In this document: positions 7,534-16,400 of the stretch, in pieces | How the letters are laid out: each line of letters opens with the position of its first letter | Numbering within the stretch: the first letter of the stretch is position 1 | DNA from: Sva-25 sp037385685 | Lineage (GTDB): Bacteria; Pseudomonadota; Gammaproteobacteria; Chromatiales; Chromatiaceae | Length of the DNA stretch: 64,000 bases | Reading direction: 5' to 3' | Assembly: GCA_037385685.1 (NCBI GenBank) | Contig: JARRMW010000004.1 | Coordinates: 124,001 to 188,000, forward strand | The notes under the pieces: model-generated | What the model was told of the DNA's origin: nothing | Seen by the model: the letters and a program-made list of their open reading frames with translations, nothing else | Databases searched by the model: none | Translations under genes and position numbers: made by a program

Positions 7534-8757
7534 ATGAAATCCTGGCCACGTATCATCGCGCTTGTCGATATGAACGCCTTTTTCGCCTCCATCGAGCAGC
7601 AGGATTTTCCGCAGCTGCAGGGGCGTCCCGTTGGTGTGACCAACGGCGAGCGTGGCACCTGTATCATCACCGCGAGCTACGAAGCACGTGCCTGGGGCGT
7701 GCATACCGGCATGCGCCTGAAGGCAGCACGTGAAATCTGCCCCGGTTTCATTCAGCGCCCTGCCCGCCCGCGACGCTATGCGGAGGTCTCGACGGCGATC
7801 ATGACAGCGCTGAAGTCGCTGACCCCCGATGTCGAGGTCTTCTCGGTCGACGAGGCCTTTCTTGATCTGACACGCGTTGTCGCGATCCGCAAGATGGAGC
7901 CGGAAGCGGTTGCCCGTATTATCCGTCAGACAGTGCTCGATGCCTCGGGCATCACCTGTTCCGTTGGCCTGTCGGGCGACAAGAGCACGGCCAAGGTTGC
8001 TGCGAAACAACACAAACCCTATGGCCTGACGGTCGTGCCGCCGCACCGGGCGCGCGACTTTCTCGCTCCCCTTCCCGTCACGGATCTGTGTGGTATCAAC
8101 AGGGGCATCGGCGGTTACCTCGAGAAACGCGGTGTGACCCGCTGCGGCGACATGGAAACGCTGCCAGTCAGTGAGCTTGGACGGCGCTTTGGCAACATCG
8201 GACGGCGCATCTGGTTCATGGCGCAGGGACTCGATCCGGAACCGGTCATCACCGAGGTTGCCGATCCCAAGTCGATCGGTCACGGCAAGGTGATGCCGCC
8301 GGAGACGATGGATGAACAGCTCATCTGTACCTACATGGCACACATGAGTGACAAGGTCGCGGTGCGCCTTCGCAAATACAGCCTCTGGGCCTCGGTTTTT
8401 TTCTTCGGTCTCAGGACTGCACCCGGGTGGCTCGGCGGCAAGATCCGCACTGACAGGACGAGCGACCAGCTCGTGATCTACCGCGCCTGCAAGCAGTTTT
8501 TTGACAGCCACTGGCATGGCGAGGGCGTAAGCCAGATCCAGATCACCGCGCTCGATCCCGAACCGGCGTTGCAGCAGCTCGACCTCTTCTCGCAGCCTGA
8601 CCCGAAACGCCAGCAACTCAACCGGGTACAGGATGCGATCAACAGCAGGTTCGGGCAGATGCAGCTTGTCCCCGGACGCATGTTGAACCGGTCGGACATG
8701 CCGGACGTGATTGCGCCGGCGTGGAAGCCGGATGGTGTCAGACAGACGATAGAGTGA
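7534..8757 (+). CDS. Y-family DNA polymerase (DinB/UmuC-like)
   Basis: A translesion polymerase of 407 aa. Catalytic acidic residues are visible: Asp12 in LVDMNAFFASIEQ and Asp106-Glu107 in FSVDEAFLDLT; the palm and fingers segments ASYEARAWGVHTGM and CSVGLSGDKSTAKVAAKQ follow. A helix-hairpin-helix thumb (LCGINRGIGGYLEKRGVTRCGDM) and a little-finger domain come next. The motif QLDLF at residues 348-352 fits the beta-clamp binding consensus, internal rather than at the very end. I see no CTGT-N8-ACAG LexA box in the 230 bp upstream, so SOS control is not shown. The C-terminal extension looks more like UmuC-type proteins than classical DinB, so I leave the symbol open. Confidence 0.88.
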   Translation: MKSWPRIIALVDMNAFFASIEQQDFPQLQGRPVGVTNGERGTCIITASYEARAWGVHTGMRLKAAREICPGFIQRPARPRRYAEVSTAIMTALKSLTPDVEVFSVDEAFLDLTRVVAIRKMEPEAVARIIRQTVLDASGITCSVGLSGDKSTAKVAAKQHKPYGLTVVPPHRARDFLAPLPVTDLCGINRGIGGYLEKRGVTRCGDMETLPVSELGRRFGNIGRRIWFMAQGLDPEPVITEVADPKSIGHGKVMPPETMDEQLICTYMAHMSDKVAVRLRKYSLWASVFFFGLRTAPGWLGGKIRTDRTSDQLVIYRACKQFFDSHWHGEGVSQIQITALDPEPALQQLDLFSQPDPKRQQLNRVQDAINSRFGQMQLVPGRMLNRSDMPDVIAPAWKPDGVRQTIE

Positions 8758-8798
8758 AGAATTTGTTTTACCACGAAGAACACGAAGGGTACGAAGAT

Positions 8799-8898
8799 GG
8801 CATCGCGGGGAAGTTACTGGCCGATGTGACGATCTGGCATGTTGATGGGGGTTCCAGGATTGAGATTGCCACGGTCGCTGACGCTCTCTCGCAATGAC
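8799..8898. repeat. Intergenic palindrome-like repeat, copy 1
   Basis: The first of four ~100-bp related elements. The left part has ATCGCGGGG and GGCCGATGTGACGATCT-like words; the right part has GAGATTGCCACGGTCGCT and ends CTCGCAATGAC. The two ends are rough inverted complements (ATTGCGAG versus CTCGCAAT), so the element could fold into a hairpin. Similar short repeats are widespread between genes of many gammaproteobacteria. There is no open frame inside. Confidence 0.65.
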
Positions 8899-8928
8899 AA
8901 TCTTTCCGGCTCGCAGGACCCCGGCAAT

Positions 8929-9045
8929 GTCATCGCGAATACTCCAGGGGCACTTCCTTCGGGCGCACAGCCTGGTGATCTTGGTGTTCGCGGTATCGGA
9001 TACAGCTCGAGATTGCCACGGCCGCTGGCGCTCGCTCGCAATGAC
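8929..9045. repeat. Intergenic palindrome-like repeat, copy 2
   Basis: Begins GTCATCGCGAATAC and ends GAGATTGCCACGG, then CTCGCTCGCAATGAC. The right half is nearly identical to copy 1; the middle differs and includes GGCGCACAGCC. It lies ahead of the SRAP-like gene. Confidence 0.65.
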
Positions 9046-9103
9046 AATGCCGGGTATCCGTGCCTCCTTTGCGTTCCCGGGCCATGACGGAAGCGTATAA
9101 ATC

Positions 9104-9520
9104 ATGTGTGGAGGGGTGTTTTTTATCCATGCCAGCCGCGAGCATCGGGTCTATTTCCCGAACCCGAAGGCGCAGCTGCCCGTCCGGAGTCGGAGCGGCG
9201 GGAATATTCTCGTGCCCTGGGGGCGACGCAAGGAACAGGCCGGCATGCTCCCGTTCGGTGGATGGGCACGTCTCGATGCGATTCATGCGGGCAGCTGGGA
9301 CCGCTGGTTTCCACGGCCTGCCAAGATCATGGTCAGCCAGTTCATGGAAAACGATTTTGTCGGTAACACACGGTGGTTCGATATCCCCCGTGGCAAGTGG
9401 ATACAGGGACTGATTGCCGTGCATGGACATGAACGGCGTGTTTACGTGGTGACGATCGAGCCCGAACTGGAAGTTGCGGAGACCTTTTATGACCGCTGGC
9501 CGCGGATTCTTTCGGGGTGA
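9104..9520 (+). CDS. SRAP/YedK-like small protein with altered active site
   Basis: A 138-aa protein starting MCGGVFF. SRAP (YedK/HMCES) proteins also begin MCGR and use Cys2 to crosslink abasic sites in single-stranded DNA. Other resemblances are VPWG at about residue 37-40 and, at the end, VVTIEPELEVAETFYDRWPRIL, which parallels the SRAP segment T-x-x-A-N-x-x-V-x-x-x-H-x-R-M-P-x-I-L. The active-site His is Tyr129 here and the Asn of the N-A-R motif is not visible. It is also much shorter than the 220-aa family. It follows the translesion polymerase, a common neighbour for SRAP genes. The call rests on motifs and context, so the function is uncertain. Confidence 0.55.
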   Translation: MCGGVFFIHASREHRVYFPNPKAQLPVRSRSGGNILVPWGRRKEQAGMLPFGGWARLDAIHAGSWDRWFPRPAKIMVSQFMENDFVGNTRWFDIPRGKWIQGLIAVHGHERRVYVVTIEPELEVAETFYDRWPRILSG

Positions 9521-9559
9521 CGGGCATTCACCATGAAGAATACAAAAGACCTGAAAGTT

Positions 9560-9657
9560 GTCATCGCGAGAAGGCCATGGACCGACGTGGCGATCTCAAT
9601 CTTGATGCAATGCTTCACATCGGGATTGCCGCGGTCGCTCCGCTACCTCGCACTGAC
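9560..9657. repeat. Intergenic palindrome-like repeat, copy 3
   Basis: Begins GTCATCGCGAGAAGGCC, has GACGTGGCGATCTCAAT, and ends GGGATTGCCGCGGTCGCTCC followed by CTCGCACTGAC. The left end (CGCGAG) and right end (CTCGC) are inverted complements. It lies 39 bp after the SRAP-like gene. Confidence 0.65.
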
Positions 9658-9806
9658 AGGGTTCAGGTGTGAAGCTGACATGTCGGGATGAGCTGTCCGG
9701 GCCAGAGGATTTCCACCACGAAGAAGATGCCTGCCGCCATTCCCGAGACGGCGGAGCCCCGGAAGAACGAAGACTCCCCGGATTGCAGTTTTTCACGCAG
9801 GAAAGG

Positions 9807-9830
9807 AAAAGGCCGGTCCGGAGACCGGCC
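9807..9830 (-). terminator. Rho-independent terminator after comEA-like gene
   Basis: A perfect 8-bp stem GGCCGGTC/GACCGGCC with a CGGA loop (9811-9830), followed on the minus strand by a T run (9807-9810) before a C. It lies 6 bp beyond the stop of the HhH protein gene, so it probably ends that transcript. Confidence 0.85.
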
Positions 9831-9836
9831 CGGGGC

Positions 9837-10127
9837 TCACCCCTGCTTGTCGACCTTCGTAACCCCCTTGTCCAGCGATATGCTGTCGCGATTACGCTCG
9901 ACGGTCTTGGCGCCGATACCGGGTACGTTGGCCAGCTCATCGATCGACTGGAAACCGCCATGCTGCTCGCGGTACTCGATAATCTTCTGTGCCTTCGCTT
10001 CCCCGATTCCGTTCAGGTTCTGTGCGAGCGCAGCAGCGTCGGCCTTGTTGATGTTGACGATTTCGGCGAAAGCCGGTGCGGTGAGAAAAAGTGCGCAAGC
10101 AAGCGCGAGACTGTGCAGATAGTTCAT
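9837..10127 (-). CDS. ComEA-like helix-hairpin-helix protein, secreted
   Basis: A 96-aa protein with an N-terminal signal peptide (MNYLHSLALACALFLTAPAFA, cleavage probably after AFA) and two helix-hairpin-helix motifs: NINKADAAALAQNLNGIGEAKA and DELANVPGIGAKTVERNRDS. It resembles ComEA, a periplasmic DNA-binding protein used in natural transformation and in stabilising incoming DNA. Many gammaproteobacteria carry such a protein in the form of a stand-alone gene, and competence is not proven by it. The start at 10127 is supported by AAAGGAGATTTCCAC just before the ATG. Confidence 0.88.
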   Translation of the reverse strand: MNYLHSLALACALFLTAPAFAEIVNINKADAAALAQNLNGIGEAKAQKIIEYREQHGGFQSIDELANVPGIGAKTVERNRDSISLDKGVTKVDKQG

Positions 10128-10267
10128 GTGGAAATCTCCTTTTCCAGTGTTGTTTGTTCCATGTTCCGGCCGAACCTGTTTTCAACCGGAACCCTTTATA
10201 TAGCACAAAAGACGGGGAAGTAAAAATGTGACCATCTCCGTATAATCAGGCGCATTGATTATGACTG

Positions 10268-11698
10268 ATGAGCATTCAAGAAGGTGTCGTTGTGAAAGAG
10301 AGAGAGGTAGACGTCGCGATTATCGGTTCCGGCAGCGCCGGCCTGTATGCCCTCGGCAAGGTCAAGCCCTCGGGAAAATCCTTTGTACTGATCAACGGTG
10401 GTGAGCCTGGTACCACCTGTGCGCGCGTCGGCTGCATGCCATCGAAAGCGATTATCCAGGTCGCCGAGGATTACCATCGTCGCGCCATTTTTGATCGCTA
10501 TGGCATCGGCGGACACGACGACCTGACGATCGACACCATCGAGGCGATGGAACATGTTCAGGATTTGCGCGACACCTTCGTCGACCGCGTGCTCTCCAAC
10601 AGCACGGACAACATGGGTGACGAGTTTATCGAGGGCTATGCGCGCTTTATCGAACCACATGTGCTGGAGGTCAATGACGAGCGCATCCGGGCCGGGAAAA
10701 TCATCATTGCGACCGGCTCGACGCCGATCGTGCCTGACGACTGGAGCGCCTTTGGCGACCGTATCGTTACGACAGACGACTTCTTCGAGCAGGAGAGCCT
10801 TCCCTCCTCCATGGCCGTTATCGGTCTTGGCGTCATCGGCCTCGAACTTGGCCAGTCGCTGCATCGGCTTGGCGTCGATATCGTCGGCATCGACATGGCT
10901 GAAAGCATCGGCGGAATTTCCGATCCGGATGTTAACAAGGAGGCAATCCAGCTTATCGGCAAGGAATTTCCGTTATGGCTTGGTGCGGGTGCCGCGATCA
11001 GTGAGGGAGAGAACGGCCAGCTTGTCGTGACAGCTGGTGACAACAGCAAGCACGTCGACAAGATCCTTGTCGCCATCGGACGCAAACCGAACCTCGCGAG
11101 CCTCAATCTCGAGGCCGCCGGTATCGAGCTCGACGATCACGGTATTCCGGCTTATGACCGACACACCATGCAAATTGGCGACTCGCATATTTTCATCGCC
11201 GGCGATGTGAGCGGCGAGCGTCCACTGCTCCACGAGGCTGGTGACGAGGGGCGTATCGCGGGGCACAATGCGGTGTCCGGTTCGATAACCGCTTTTCGTC
11301 GCAAGACCCCTCTGAACATTACCTTTTCCGATCCGAATGTCTGCCAGGTTGGTGCGCGCTTCGCCGATCTTGATCCCGAGACGACTGCCGTCGGTGAAAT
11401 CCGCTTTGCACCGGTCGGACGCGCCCTGATCATGGGCAAGAACAAGGGCATCCTGCGCGTCTACGGCGACAAGGCAAGCGGCCGCCTTCTCGGCTGCGAG
11501 ATGATCGCGCCCAAAGGCGAGAACCTCGCGCATCTTGTCAACTGGGCAATCGAGCAGGAACTGACTGTCGGGCAACTACTGCAGATGCCCTTCTACCATC
11601 CGGTTATCGAGGAAGCGCTGCAAGCCGCACTCTATGATCTCTATAACAAGGTTGACGCGAAGAACGACACACCGATCACGGAGCTGATTCCGCTGTAA
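10268..11698 (+). CDS. Dihydrolipoamide dehydrogenase-like flavin disulfide reductase
   Basis: A 476-aa flavoprotein oxidoreductase. FAD-binding GSGSAG lies near residue 21, the redox disulfide is CARVGC (Cys51 and Cys56, spacing CxxxxC), the NAD-binding region is VIGLGVIGLELGQSL, and the C-terminal His-Glu pair of the dimer interface is in YHPVIEEAL. It belongs to the dihydrolipoamide dehydrogenase / mercuric reductase group. It is not next to 2-oxoacid dehydrogenase genes, so its lipoyl or other disulfide substrate is unknown. The true start may be GTG at 10292, which has AGAAGG 7 nt upstream; the ATG at 10268 adds eight residues. A -10-like TATAAT lies at 10241-10246. Confidence 0.85.
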   Translation: MSIQEGVVVKEREVDVAIIGSGSAGLYALGKVKPSGKSFVLINGGEPGTTCARVGCMPSKAIIQVAEDYHRRAIFDRYGIGGHDDLTIDTIEAMEHVQDLRDTFVDRVLSNSTDNMGDEFIEGYARFIEPHVLEVNDERIRAGKIIIATGSTPIVPDDWSAFGDRIVTTDDFFEQESLPSSMAVIGLGVIGLELGQSLHRLGVDIVGIDMAESIGGISDPDVNKEAIQLIGKEFPLWLGAGAAISEGENGQLVVTAGDNSKHVDKILVAIGRKPNLASLNLEAAGIELDDHGIPAYDRHTMQIGDSHIFIAGDVSGERPLLHEAGDEGRIAGHNAVSGSITAFRRKTPLNITFSDPNVCQVGARFADLDPETTAVGEIRFAPVGRALIMGKNKGILRVYGDKASGRLLGCEMIAPKGENLAHLVNWAIEQELTVGQLLQMPFYHPVIEEALQAALYDLYNKVDAKNDTPITELIPL

Positions 11699-11753
11699 TT
11701 CGGGACGCAAAGAGCGCAGAGGTCCGCCAGGGTCGCAAAGGGATTCAATGTAG

Positions 11754-11850
11754 TATTGCGAGGAGGCCACAGGCCGATGTGGCGATCTTGAACACAGGAT
11801 GACGAACCTGGTTTGAGATTGCCACGGCTGCTACGCAGCTTCGAAATGAG
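11754..11850. repeat. Intergenic palindrome-like repeat, copy 4
   Basis: Begins ATTGCGAGGAGGCCACAGG, has GATGTGGCGATCTTG, and ends GAGATTGCCACGGCTGCT, then a diverged right end. The preceding 50 bp hold a run of GCAAAG/GCGCAGAGG words, another short repeat style. The element lies in the gap between the disulfide reductase and the thioredoxin gene. Confidence 0.65.
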
Positions 11851-11925
11851 AGGGTTCGACAACCATCGTCATTCCCTTAGGACATGGCGGAGTCGGTGTC
11901 AATTTGACTCCGACCCAGGGGCACA

Positions 11926-12966
11926 TCACTCCATCATATCGACCACAATGCCGCGCGCCTCCATATCTTCCCTGCGCACCTGGAGATAGCGCTGGAACTC
12001 GGGCTCTTTGAGGTAGTCGCCGCCCAGCACGTAATCGAGCGCACCATGGACATGAAAGGCCTTCAGATAGGCTTCTGTCCTGAAGACTTCCCGGCCTTCC
12101 CTGTCGAAAATCAGCATGCTCGGCGCATACTGGATATTGAGTGCATCAGCCCATTGACGGACTGTCGTCGGGGTCCCGTCAGGTGTCGTGATGGCATCTG
12201 TGCTCCAGAGATCCAGCAGGGCAACACGGTACTGGTCCAGTGACTTGCGTACCGGTTCGCGCTGCAGGATATCGAGATGCAATTCATCGCACTCGGGACA
12301 CTGTTTCTGCTCGAACAGGACAAGAAGCGGTTGCTCGTTCCGCGCGGAAAGATCGACCGGCGCGGTCAGGAAACCGTCCTCGACATGCAGCTTGCCGCTG
12401 GCTTCTGCGGGCGCCTGCCGGGCGACATAAGTGCGGATGTCGATCTCCTTCTCTTTTCTGCCGCCCACATAGTCAAGCACGGCACTGAACTGGTGTGGCG
12501 GAAAATAGCCATTGAGACGGGTAACCAGACCACCACTCTCGTCGAGGAAAAGCAGCGTGGGCGTGTACTGTACGTCGAGTCCCCGCGCAAAATTTTTCTC
12601 GGTGGTCAGTTTGCCATCCAGGTCGGTCACTTCACGATCTCCCCACATGTTGATGGCGATGACATCGAAATACTCTTGTGTCTTCCCGGCAATGGATCGG
12701 TTGCCGAAGTTGTCCTTGAGCAGCTTTTCGCAATAGGGACAGCCGTCCTGGTAAAAATAGAGCATTAGTCGCCTGTTCTCTCCGGCGGCTTCCTCGATGT
12801 CTTCCCGGATATCAAGAAACGACTCCTTGAACCATGCAGGCTTGGTTTGATAGCCGGGGTTGATAAAACCAGCTTCGAGTTGACCCTCCGAAGCTGCCAT
12901 CAGGGCTGCAGGTACGAATAACAGAAAAACGACGATCGTCAGGCTGGTTCTCATGTTCAGGCTCAT
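11926..12966 (-). CDS. Exported protein with two thioredoxin-like domains
   Basis: A 346-aa protein with a signal peptide (MSLNMRTSLTIVVFLLFVPAALMAAS). Two thioredoxin folds follow: the first has the active site in FYQDGCPYCEKLL (CPYC) and the second in FEQKQCPECDELH (CPEC). Both domains carry the stretch Y-x-P-x-x-x-x-x-D-x-x-G (QYTPTLLFLDESGG; QYAPSMLIFDREGR). It resembles SoxW- or DsbD-type periplasmic thioredoxins and is probably a periplasmic disulfide reductase or isomerase. The preferred start is the ATG at 12966, with a possible internal start at 12954. The DNA just upstream (13020-13090) is strikingly AT-rich. Partner unknown. Confidence 0.85.
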   Translation of the reverse strand: MSLNMRTSLTIVVFLLFVPAALMAASEGQLEAGFINPGYQTKPAWFKESFLDIREDIEEAAGENRRLMLYFYQDGCPYCEKLLKDNFGNRSIAGKTQEYFDVIAINMWGDREVTDLDGKLTTEKNFARGLDVQYTPTLLFLDESGGLVTRLNGYFPPHQFSAVLDYVGGRKEKEIDIRTYVARQAPAEASGKLHVEDGFLTAPVDLSARNEQPLLVLFEQKQCPECDELHLDILQREPVRKSLDQYRVALLDLWSTDAITTPDGTPTTVRQWADALNIQYAPSMLIFDREGREVFRTEAYLKAFHVHGALDYVLGGDYLKEPEFQRYLQVRREDMEARGIVVDMME

Positions 12967-13267
12967 ACGGGACTCTATCGCGCTACTATATACGATCCAT
13001 TCGCAAGCATTTCCATAATTAACGATAAAGTACATTATTTTATTTACGTAATCTATTGAATAATATTGTATTTATATTATATTACCTGTGAATTCTGAAC
13101 ATGCCGTGTCTGATTCGCTTGTGAGGTTTCCGCCTCATGGCACGCTGGCAATCTGCATATGCTGTTACCGAAACGGCAGCGACGGTTTCTACGTGTGTGG
13201 ACAATCAGTTGACCGGCACCTTCCTACACCTTAGTCTTCATCGCAGGAAAAATACGAGGGTTGCCAG

Positions 13268-13918
13268 ATGCTCACCGACCAAGCCAGAGAGAACATGATT
13301 GAACAGCAGATTCGTCCATGGAATGTCATCGACGAGGATGTGCTGAATGTCATGAAGCAGATCCCGCGTGAATTCTTCGTTCCCGCGGAATACAAGGAGC
13401 TGGCTTTTGCCGATACTGAAATCCCGCTTCCCGAGGGGCAGTCGATGATGGAGCCGAAGATCGAGGCGCGCATGCTGCAGGCGCTGGCAATCAAGCCTGG
13501 TGACAAGGTGCTCGAGGTTGGCACCGGGAGTGGCTATGTCACGGCCTGCCTCGACTGGTTGAGTGACGAAGTGACATCCGTGGAGATCTTTGAATCTCTC
13601 TCAACACTGGCACAGGAGCATCTTGCTGCGTTCGGCATCCTCGATGCGAAACTCATCGTCGATGACGTCTTCACCCATGAATTCAATAGCCTGTTTGACG
13701 TGATTGCCGTGACTGGCAGCCTCCCGACCCCCACTGACAGGTTTGAAAAGCTGCTGGCGAATGGCGGTCGACTGTTCCAGGTTGTCGGACAGGGAGCATC
13801 TGCGAGGGCGCAACTGGTCACGCGTGTTGCAGACGAGATCTTTCATCGCGAAGAGCTCTTCGAAACCGCTCTCCCTGCGCTGATCAACGCACCCGAGCCG
13901 GAAAGCTTCGTTTTCTGA
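13268..13918 (+). CDS. Protein-L-isoaspartate O-methyltransferase family protein
   Basis: A 216-aa SAM-dependent methyltransferase of the Pcm type. The SAM-binding motif I is VLEVGTGSGYVTACL (about residue 82), with the post-I acidic residue in VTSVEIFESL. The N-terminal ARENMIEQQIRPWNV and REFFVPAEYKELAF are family features. Proteins of this subgroup often sit next to rhodanese/TolC genes and are not proven to repair isoaspartate. The next gene starts on its stop codon (TGATG), so the two are translated together. Confidence 0.88.
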   Translation: MLTDQARENMIEQQIRPWNVIDEDVLNVMKQIPREFFVPAEYKELAFADTEIPLPEGQSMMEPKIEARMLQALAIKPGDKVLEVGTGSGYVTACLDWLSDEVTSVEIFESLSTLAQEHLAAFGILDAKLIVDDVFTHEFNSLFDVIAVTGSLPTPTDRFEKLLANGGRLFQVVGQGASARAQLVTRVADEIFHREELFETALPALINAPEPESFVF

Positions 13919-14142
13919 TGACTGATCCTGAAAAACATGAACCGCAGGAGCCTGGCCTGCTTGCGCATGTTGGCAGCGTGCTGGCCGCGTTTTTCGGTGT
14001 TCAGAGTAACAGGGCGCGTGAACGTGATTTCACGAAGGGCAAGCCTTCAACCTATATCATTCTCGGTATCGTCCTGACGATCGTCTTCATCCTGGTGATC
14101 TTCGGTGTCGTCAAGCTCGTCCTTTCGCTCTCAGGCGTATGA
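13918..14142 (+). CDS. DUF2970 family small membrane protein
   Basis: A 74-aa protein with a soluble N-terminus rich in charged residues and a C-terminal membrane helix (IILGIVLTIVFILVIFGVVKLVL). The segment VLAAFFGVQSNRARERDF is the family feature. DUF2970 proteins have no known function and are common in gammaproteobacteria. Its ATG overlaps the stop of the Pcm-like gene by one base. Confidence 0.85.
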   Translation: MTDPEKHEPQEPGLLAHVGSVLAAFFGVQSNRARERDFTKGKPSTYIILGIVLTIVFILVIFGVVKLVLSLSGV

Positions 14143-14271
14143 GTGCGCATACCGGCGACAACACGCTCCCTCTTCCCTGCTGTACCGGTAGTTGTTTTCT
14201 GTTCAACAGGAGTGCTTCATGCCCTGCGGATTTTCGTGATGAAAATCAGACCTGATGAGACTTAGCCGGGA

Positions 14272-14928
14272 TTATTGTGCTCCACTGGCAAGCCGCTCGG
14301 CATTCTCCACGTTCGCCATCATCAGTTCAGTCACTTCAAGCTGGACAGCTTCAGGTTCTTCAGCCAGCCGTTTCCTGTCAACAGAGTAAGGCTTGCCTAC
14401 ACTGATCCAGACAGTCGAAAAGGGTTTTGGCAAACGATGCCGGTCCCAGGATGTAAAAACCCACTGCCGGTCAGCAACAAAATGGTAAGGCACGATCGGG
14501 CACCCCGACATGGCACTGATCATCAGGATGCCGCTCTGCAGTTCATGCCGGGGGCCTCGCGGGCCATCTGGCGTGATGGCTGCCGGATGTCCCTTGCGCA
14601 GAAGCCGGACCATCGCCTTGGCGGCCTTTGACCCGCCCTTTGAAGAGGATCCGCGTACAGGAATATTCCCGCAAAGCTCGATGCCGCGAGCAATGATCGC
14701 ACCGTCCTTGCTGTCACTGGCCATCATTGCGCAGCCGGTGTTTCTTTCCGAATAGACGCTGACAGCCGTGTTCTCGTGCCAGGAACCGAAAATCCAGCTC
14801 TTTCCATCTGCTGCAAGCTTGTCGAGTGATTCCCTGCCAGTGAATCGCACCTTGCAGGTTGCCATCAGAAGTCCGATCAACAGCCTGTAAAGTCCGGGCA
14901 AGAGAAACAGCAGCATTTTCTCTTTCAT
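14272..14928 (-). CDS. DUF374 lysophospholipid acyltransferase-like protein
   Basis: A 218-aa inner-membrane-associated protein. Family features are a hydrophobic N-terminal segment, FGSWHENTA (the H-x-x-x-x region), DSKDGAIIARGIEL, and ITPDGPRGPRHELQSG, which resembles the acyltransferase P-D-G-x-R-G-P motif. DUF374 proteins are related to LpxL-type acyltransferases and are often next to waaA. It starts at ATG 14928 with an ATGA overlap with the waaA stop, so it is read after waaA. The acyl substrate is unknown. Confidence 0.85.
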   Translation of the reverse strand: MKEKMLLFLLPGLYRLLIGLLMATCKVRFTGRESLDKLAADGKSWIFGSWHENTAVSVYSERNTGCAMMASDSKDGAIIARGIELCGNIPVRGSSSKGGSKAAKAMVRLLRKGHPAAITPDGPRGPRHELQSGILMISAMSGCPIVPYHFVADRQWVFTSWDRHRLPKPFSTVWISVGKPYSVDRKRLAEEPEAVQLEVTELMMANVENAERLASGAQ

Positions 14929-16238
14929 GATGATGACTCTTTCAGGGATTGCGCAAGCAGTTCCGCAACACAATCCAGTGCACCCTGGTTCCGTTCAACC
15001 ACGTCCAGGCCTGCCTGTCCCATGGCAGTCCGTTGTTCTGCATTATCGAAAAGTTCGAGCAACACCCGGGCAAGCTCATCACTGTCTGCAACCTGCACAA
15101 GGGCTCCTGCATCGAGCATGAGTCGGGTGATACCGAGAAAGTTTTTCATGTGCGGGCCGACGATCACAGGCAGACCGAGAGAGGCTGGTTCCAGGACATT
15201 ATGCCCTCCGACGGGCATCAGGCTCCCTGCAACGAATGCGACATCTGCTGCGGCAAAGAAAACCGTGAGTTCTCCCATCGTATCACCCAGGTAGACCTGG
15301 CTCGCCTGTTTGCATACAGGACTTTCGGAACGCCTGCAGTAACTGAATCCCTGTCGGTCGACCAGTGCGGCAACGTCGTTAAAACGCTCGGGGTGCCTTG
15401 GTGTCAGGACCAGTAATGCCCCCGGGTATTTCTCGAGAATTGCCCTGTGGACGTCGAGCAGCAACTCGTCTTCGCCTGGATGTGTACTGGCTGCAACCCA
15501 GACATGACGCCCCGTGCCCCATGCAGCACGCAGGAGCTCACCATGCTCCCTCACGCTCGCGGGAATCCGGACATCAAACTTGACACTGCCACAGACGTGA
15601 ACGCGTTGGCTGTCGGCGCCAAGCATGATGAATCTCTCGGCATCCTGCTGGTTTTGCGCAGCAATTGCCGCAAAGCCCCTGATCGCGGGCGCAATGAGTC
15701 CGCGGATGCGCCGGTACCCTTTCGCGGATTGTCCGGAGAGACGGGCATTTGCGAGCACAACCGGTATCCCCGTTTGCTCGCAGAGATGCATGAGGTTGGG
15801 CCAGATCTCTGTTTCCATCACCACCATCAGGCGTGGACGAAATGCGTGTAGAGCGCGCCTGATCGCAAATGGAAGATCGTAGGGGAAGTAGACACGGGTC
15901 ACCGCATCACCGTACATCTGGGCGACACGGTCGGCCCCGGTCGGTGTTGTTGTCGAGATCACGACAGGAACGTCCGGCAGATTTTCACTGATCCAGCGCA
16001 TCAGGGGCTGTGTCGCCTGGGATTCGCCGACGGAAACGGCATGAATCCAGATACAACCTCCGGGAATGGTTCCCGAATAGATGCCGAAGCGTTCCGCAGT
16101 GCGCTCGCGATAGCCGGGATTTCTGCGCCCACGCCACCACAACCGCAGCAAAACCAGCGGCATGAGCAGGTACAGCAGCAAGGTGTAGAGGAGTCTCAAG
16201 AATGACCGGAAGCAATTTCCACGCACAGGCCGCATCAT
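14925..16238 (-). CDS. waaA: 3-deoxy-D-manno-octulosonic acid transferase
   Basis: KdtA adds Kdo to lipid A in the inner membrane. Features include an N-terminal membrane helix (LLYTLLLYLLMPLVLLRLWWRGR), the glycosyltransferase N-domain start G-C-I-W-I-H-A-V-S-V-G-E, VVISTTTPTGADRV, and the C-domain E-P-A-S-L-G-L-P-V-I-V-G-P. The start is uncertain: the frame is open to 16304 (459 aa), but family members are 420-430 aa, so I prefer the ATG at 16238 (437 aa). The DUF374 acyltransferase follows with overlapping codons. Confidence 0.85.
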   Translation of the reverse strand: MMRPVRGNCFRSFLRLLYTLLLYLLMPLVLLRLWWRGRRNPGYRERTAERFGIYSGTIPGGCIWIHAVSVGESQATQPLMRWISENLPDVPVVISTTTPTGADRVAQMYGDAVTRVYFPYDLPFAIRRALHAFRPRLMVVMETEIWPNLMHLCEQTGIPVVLANARLSGQSAKGYRRIRGLIAPAIRGFAAIAAQNQQDAERFIMLGADSQRVHVCGSVKFDVRIPASVREHGELLRAAWGTGRHVWVAASTHPGEDELLLDVHRAILEKYPGALLVLTPRHPERFNDVAALVDRQGFSYCRRSESPVCKQASQVYLGDTMGELTVFFAAADVAFVAGSLMPVGGHNVLEPASLGLPVIVGPHMKNFLGITRLMLDAGALVQVADSDELARVLLELFDNAEQRTAMGQAGLDVVERNQGALDCVAELLAQSLKESSS

Positions 16239-16400
16239 AGCATGCGCCAGCTCCGTGAGGCCGTGTCTGTCATTAGCAATGCGGCACAACCCGTGAATTT
16301 TCATGACGAGCCAGAACTTGACCAGCAGAAGCTTGTCTGAGAATCATCCTGATGATTGCGACAGACCACCGCCGGCTAGCGGGAGCTGTCGTCACCGACA

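Noticed and set aside
7405..9105. Long open frame on the minus strand across the polymerase gene
   Set aside because: Its translation is rich in Arg and His and is an antisense shadow of a high-GC coding gene. The plus-strand polymerase has clear motifs.
9837..10127. Part of a natural-competence operon
   Set aside because: It stands alone; no comEC or pil genes are near, and such HhH proteins are widespread.
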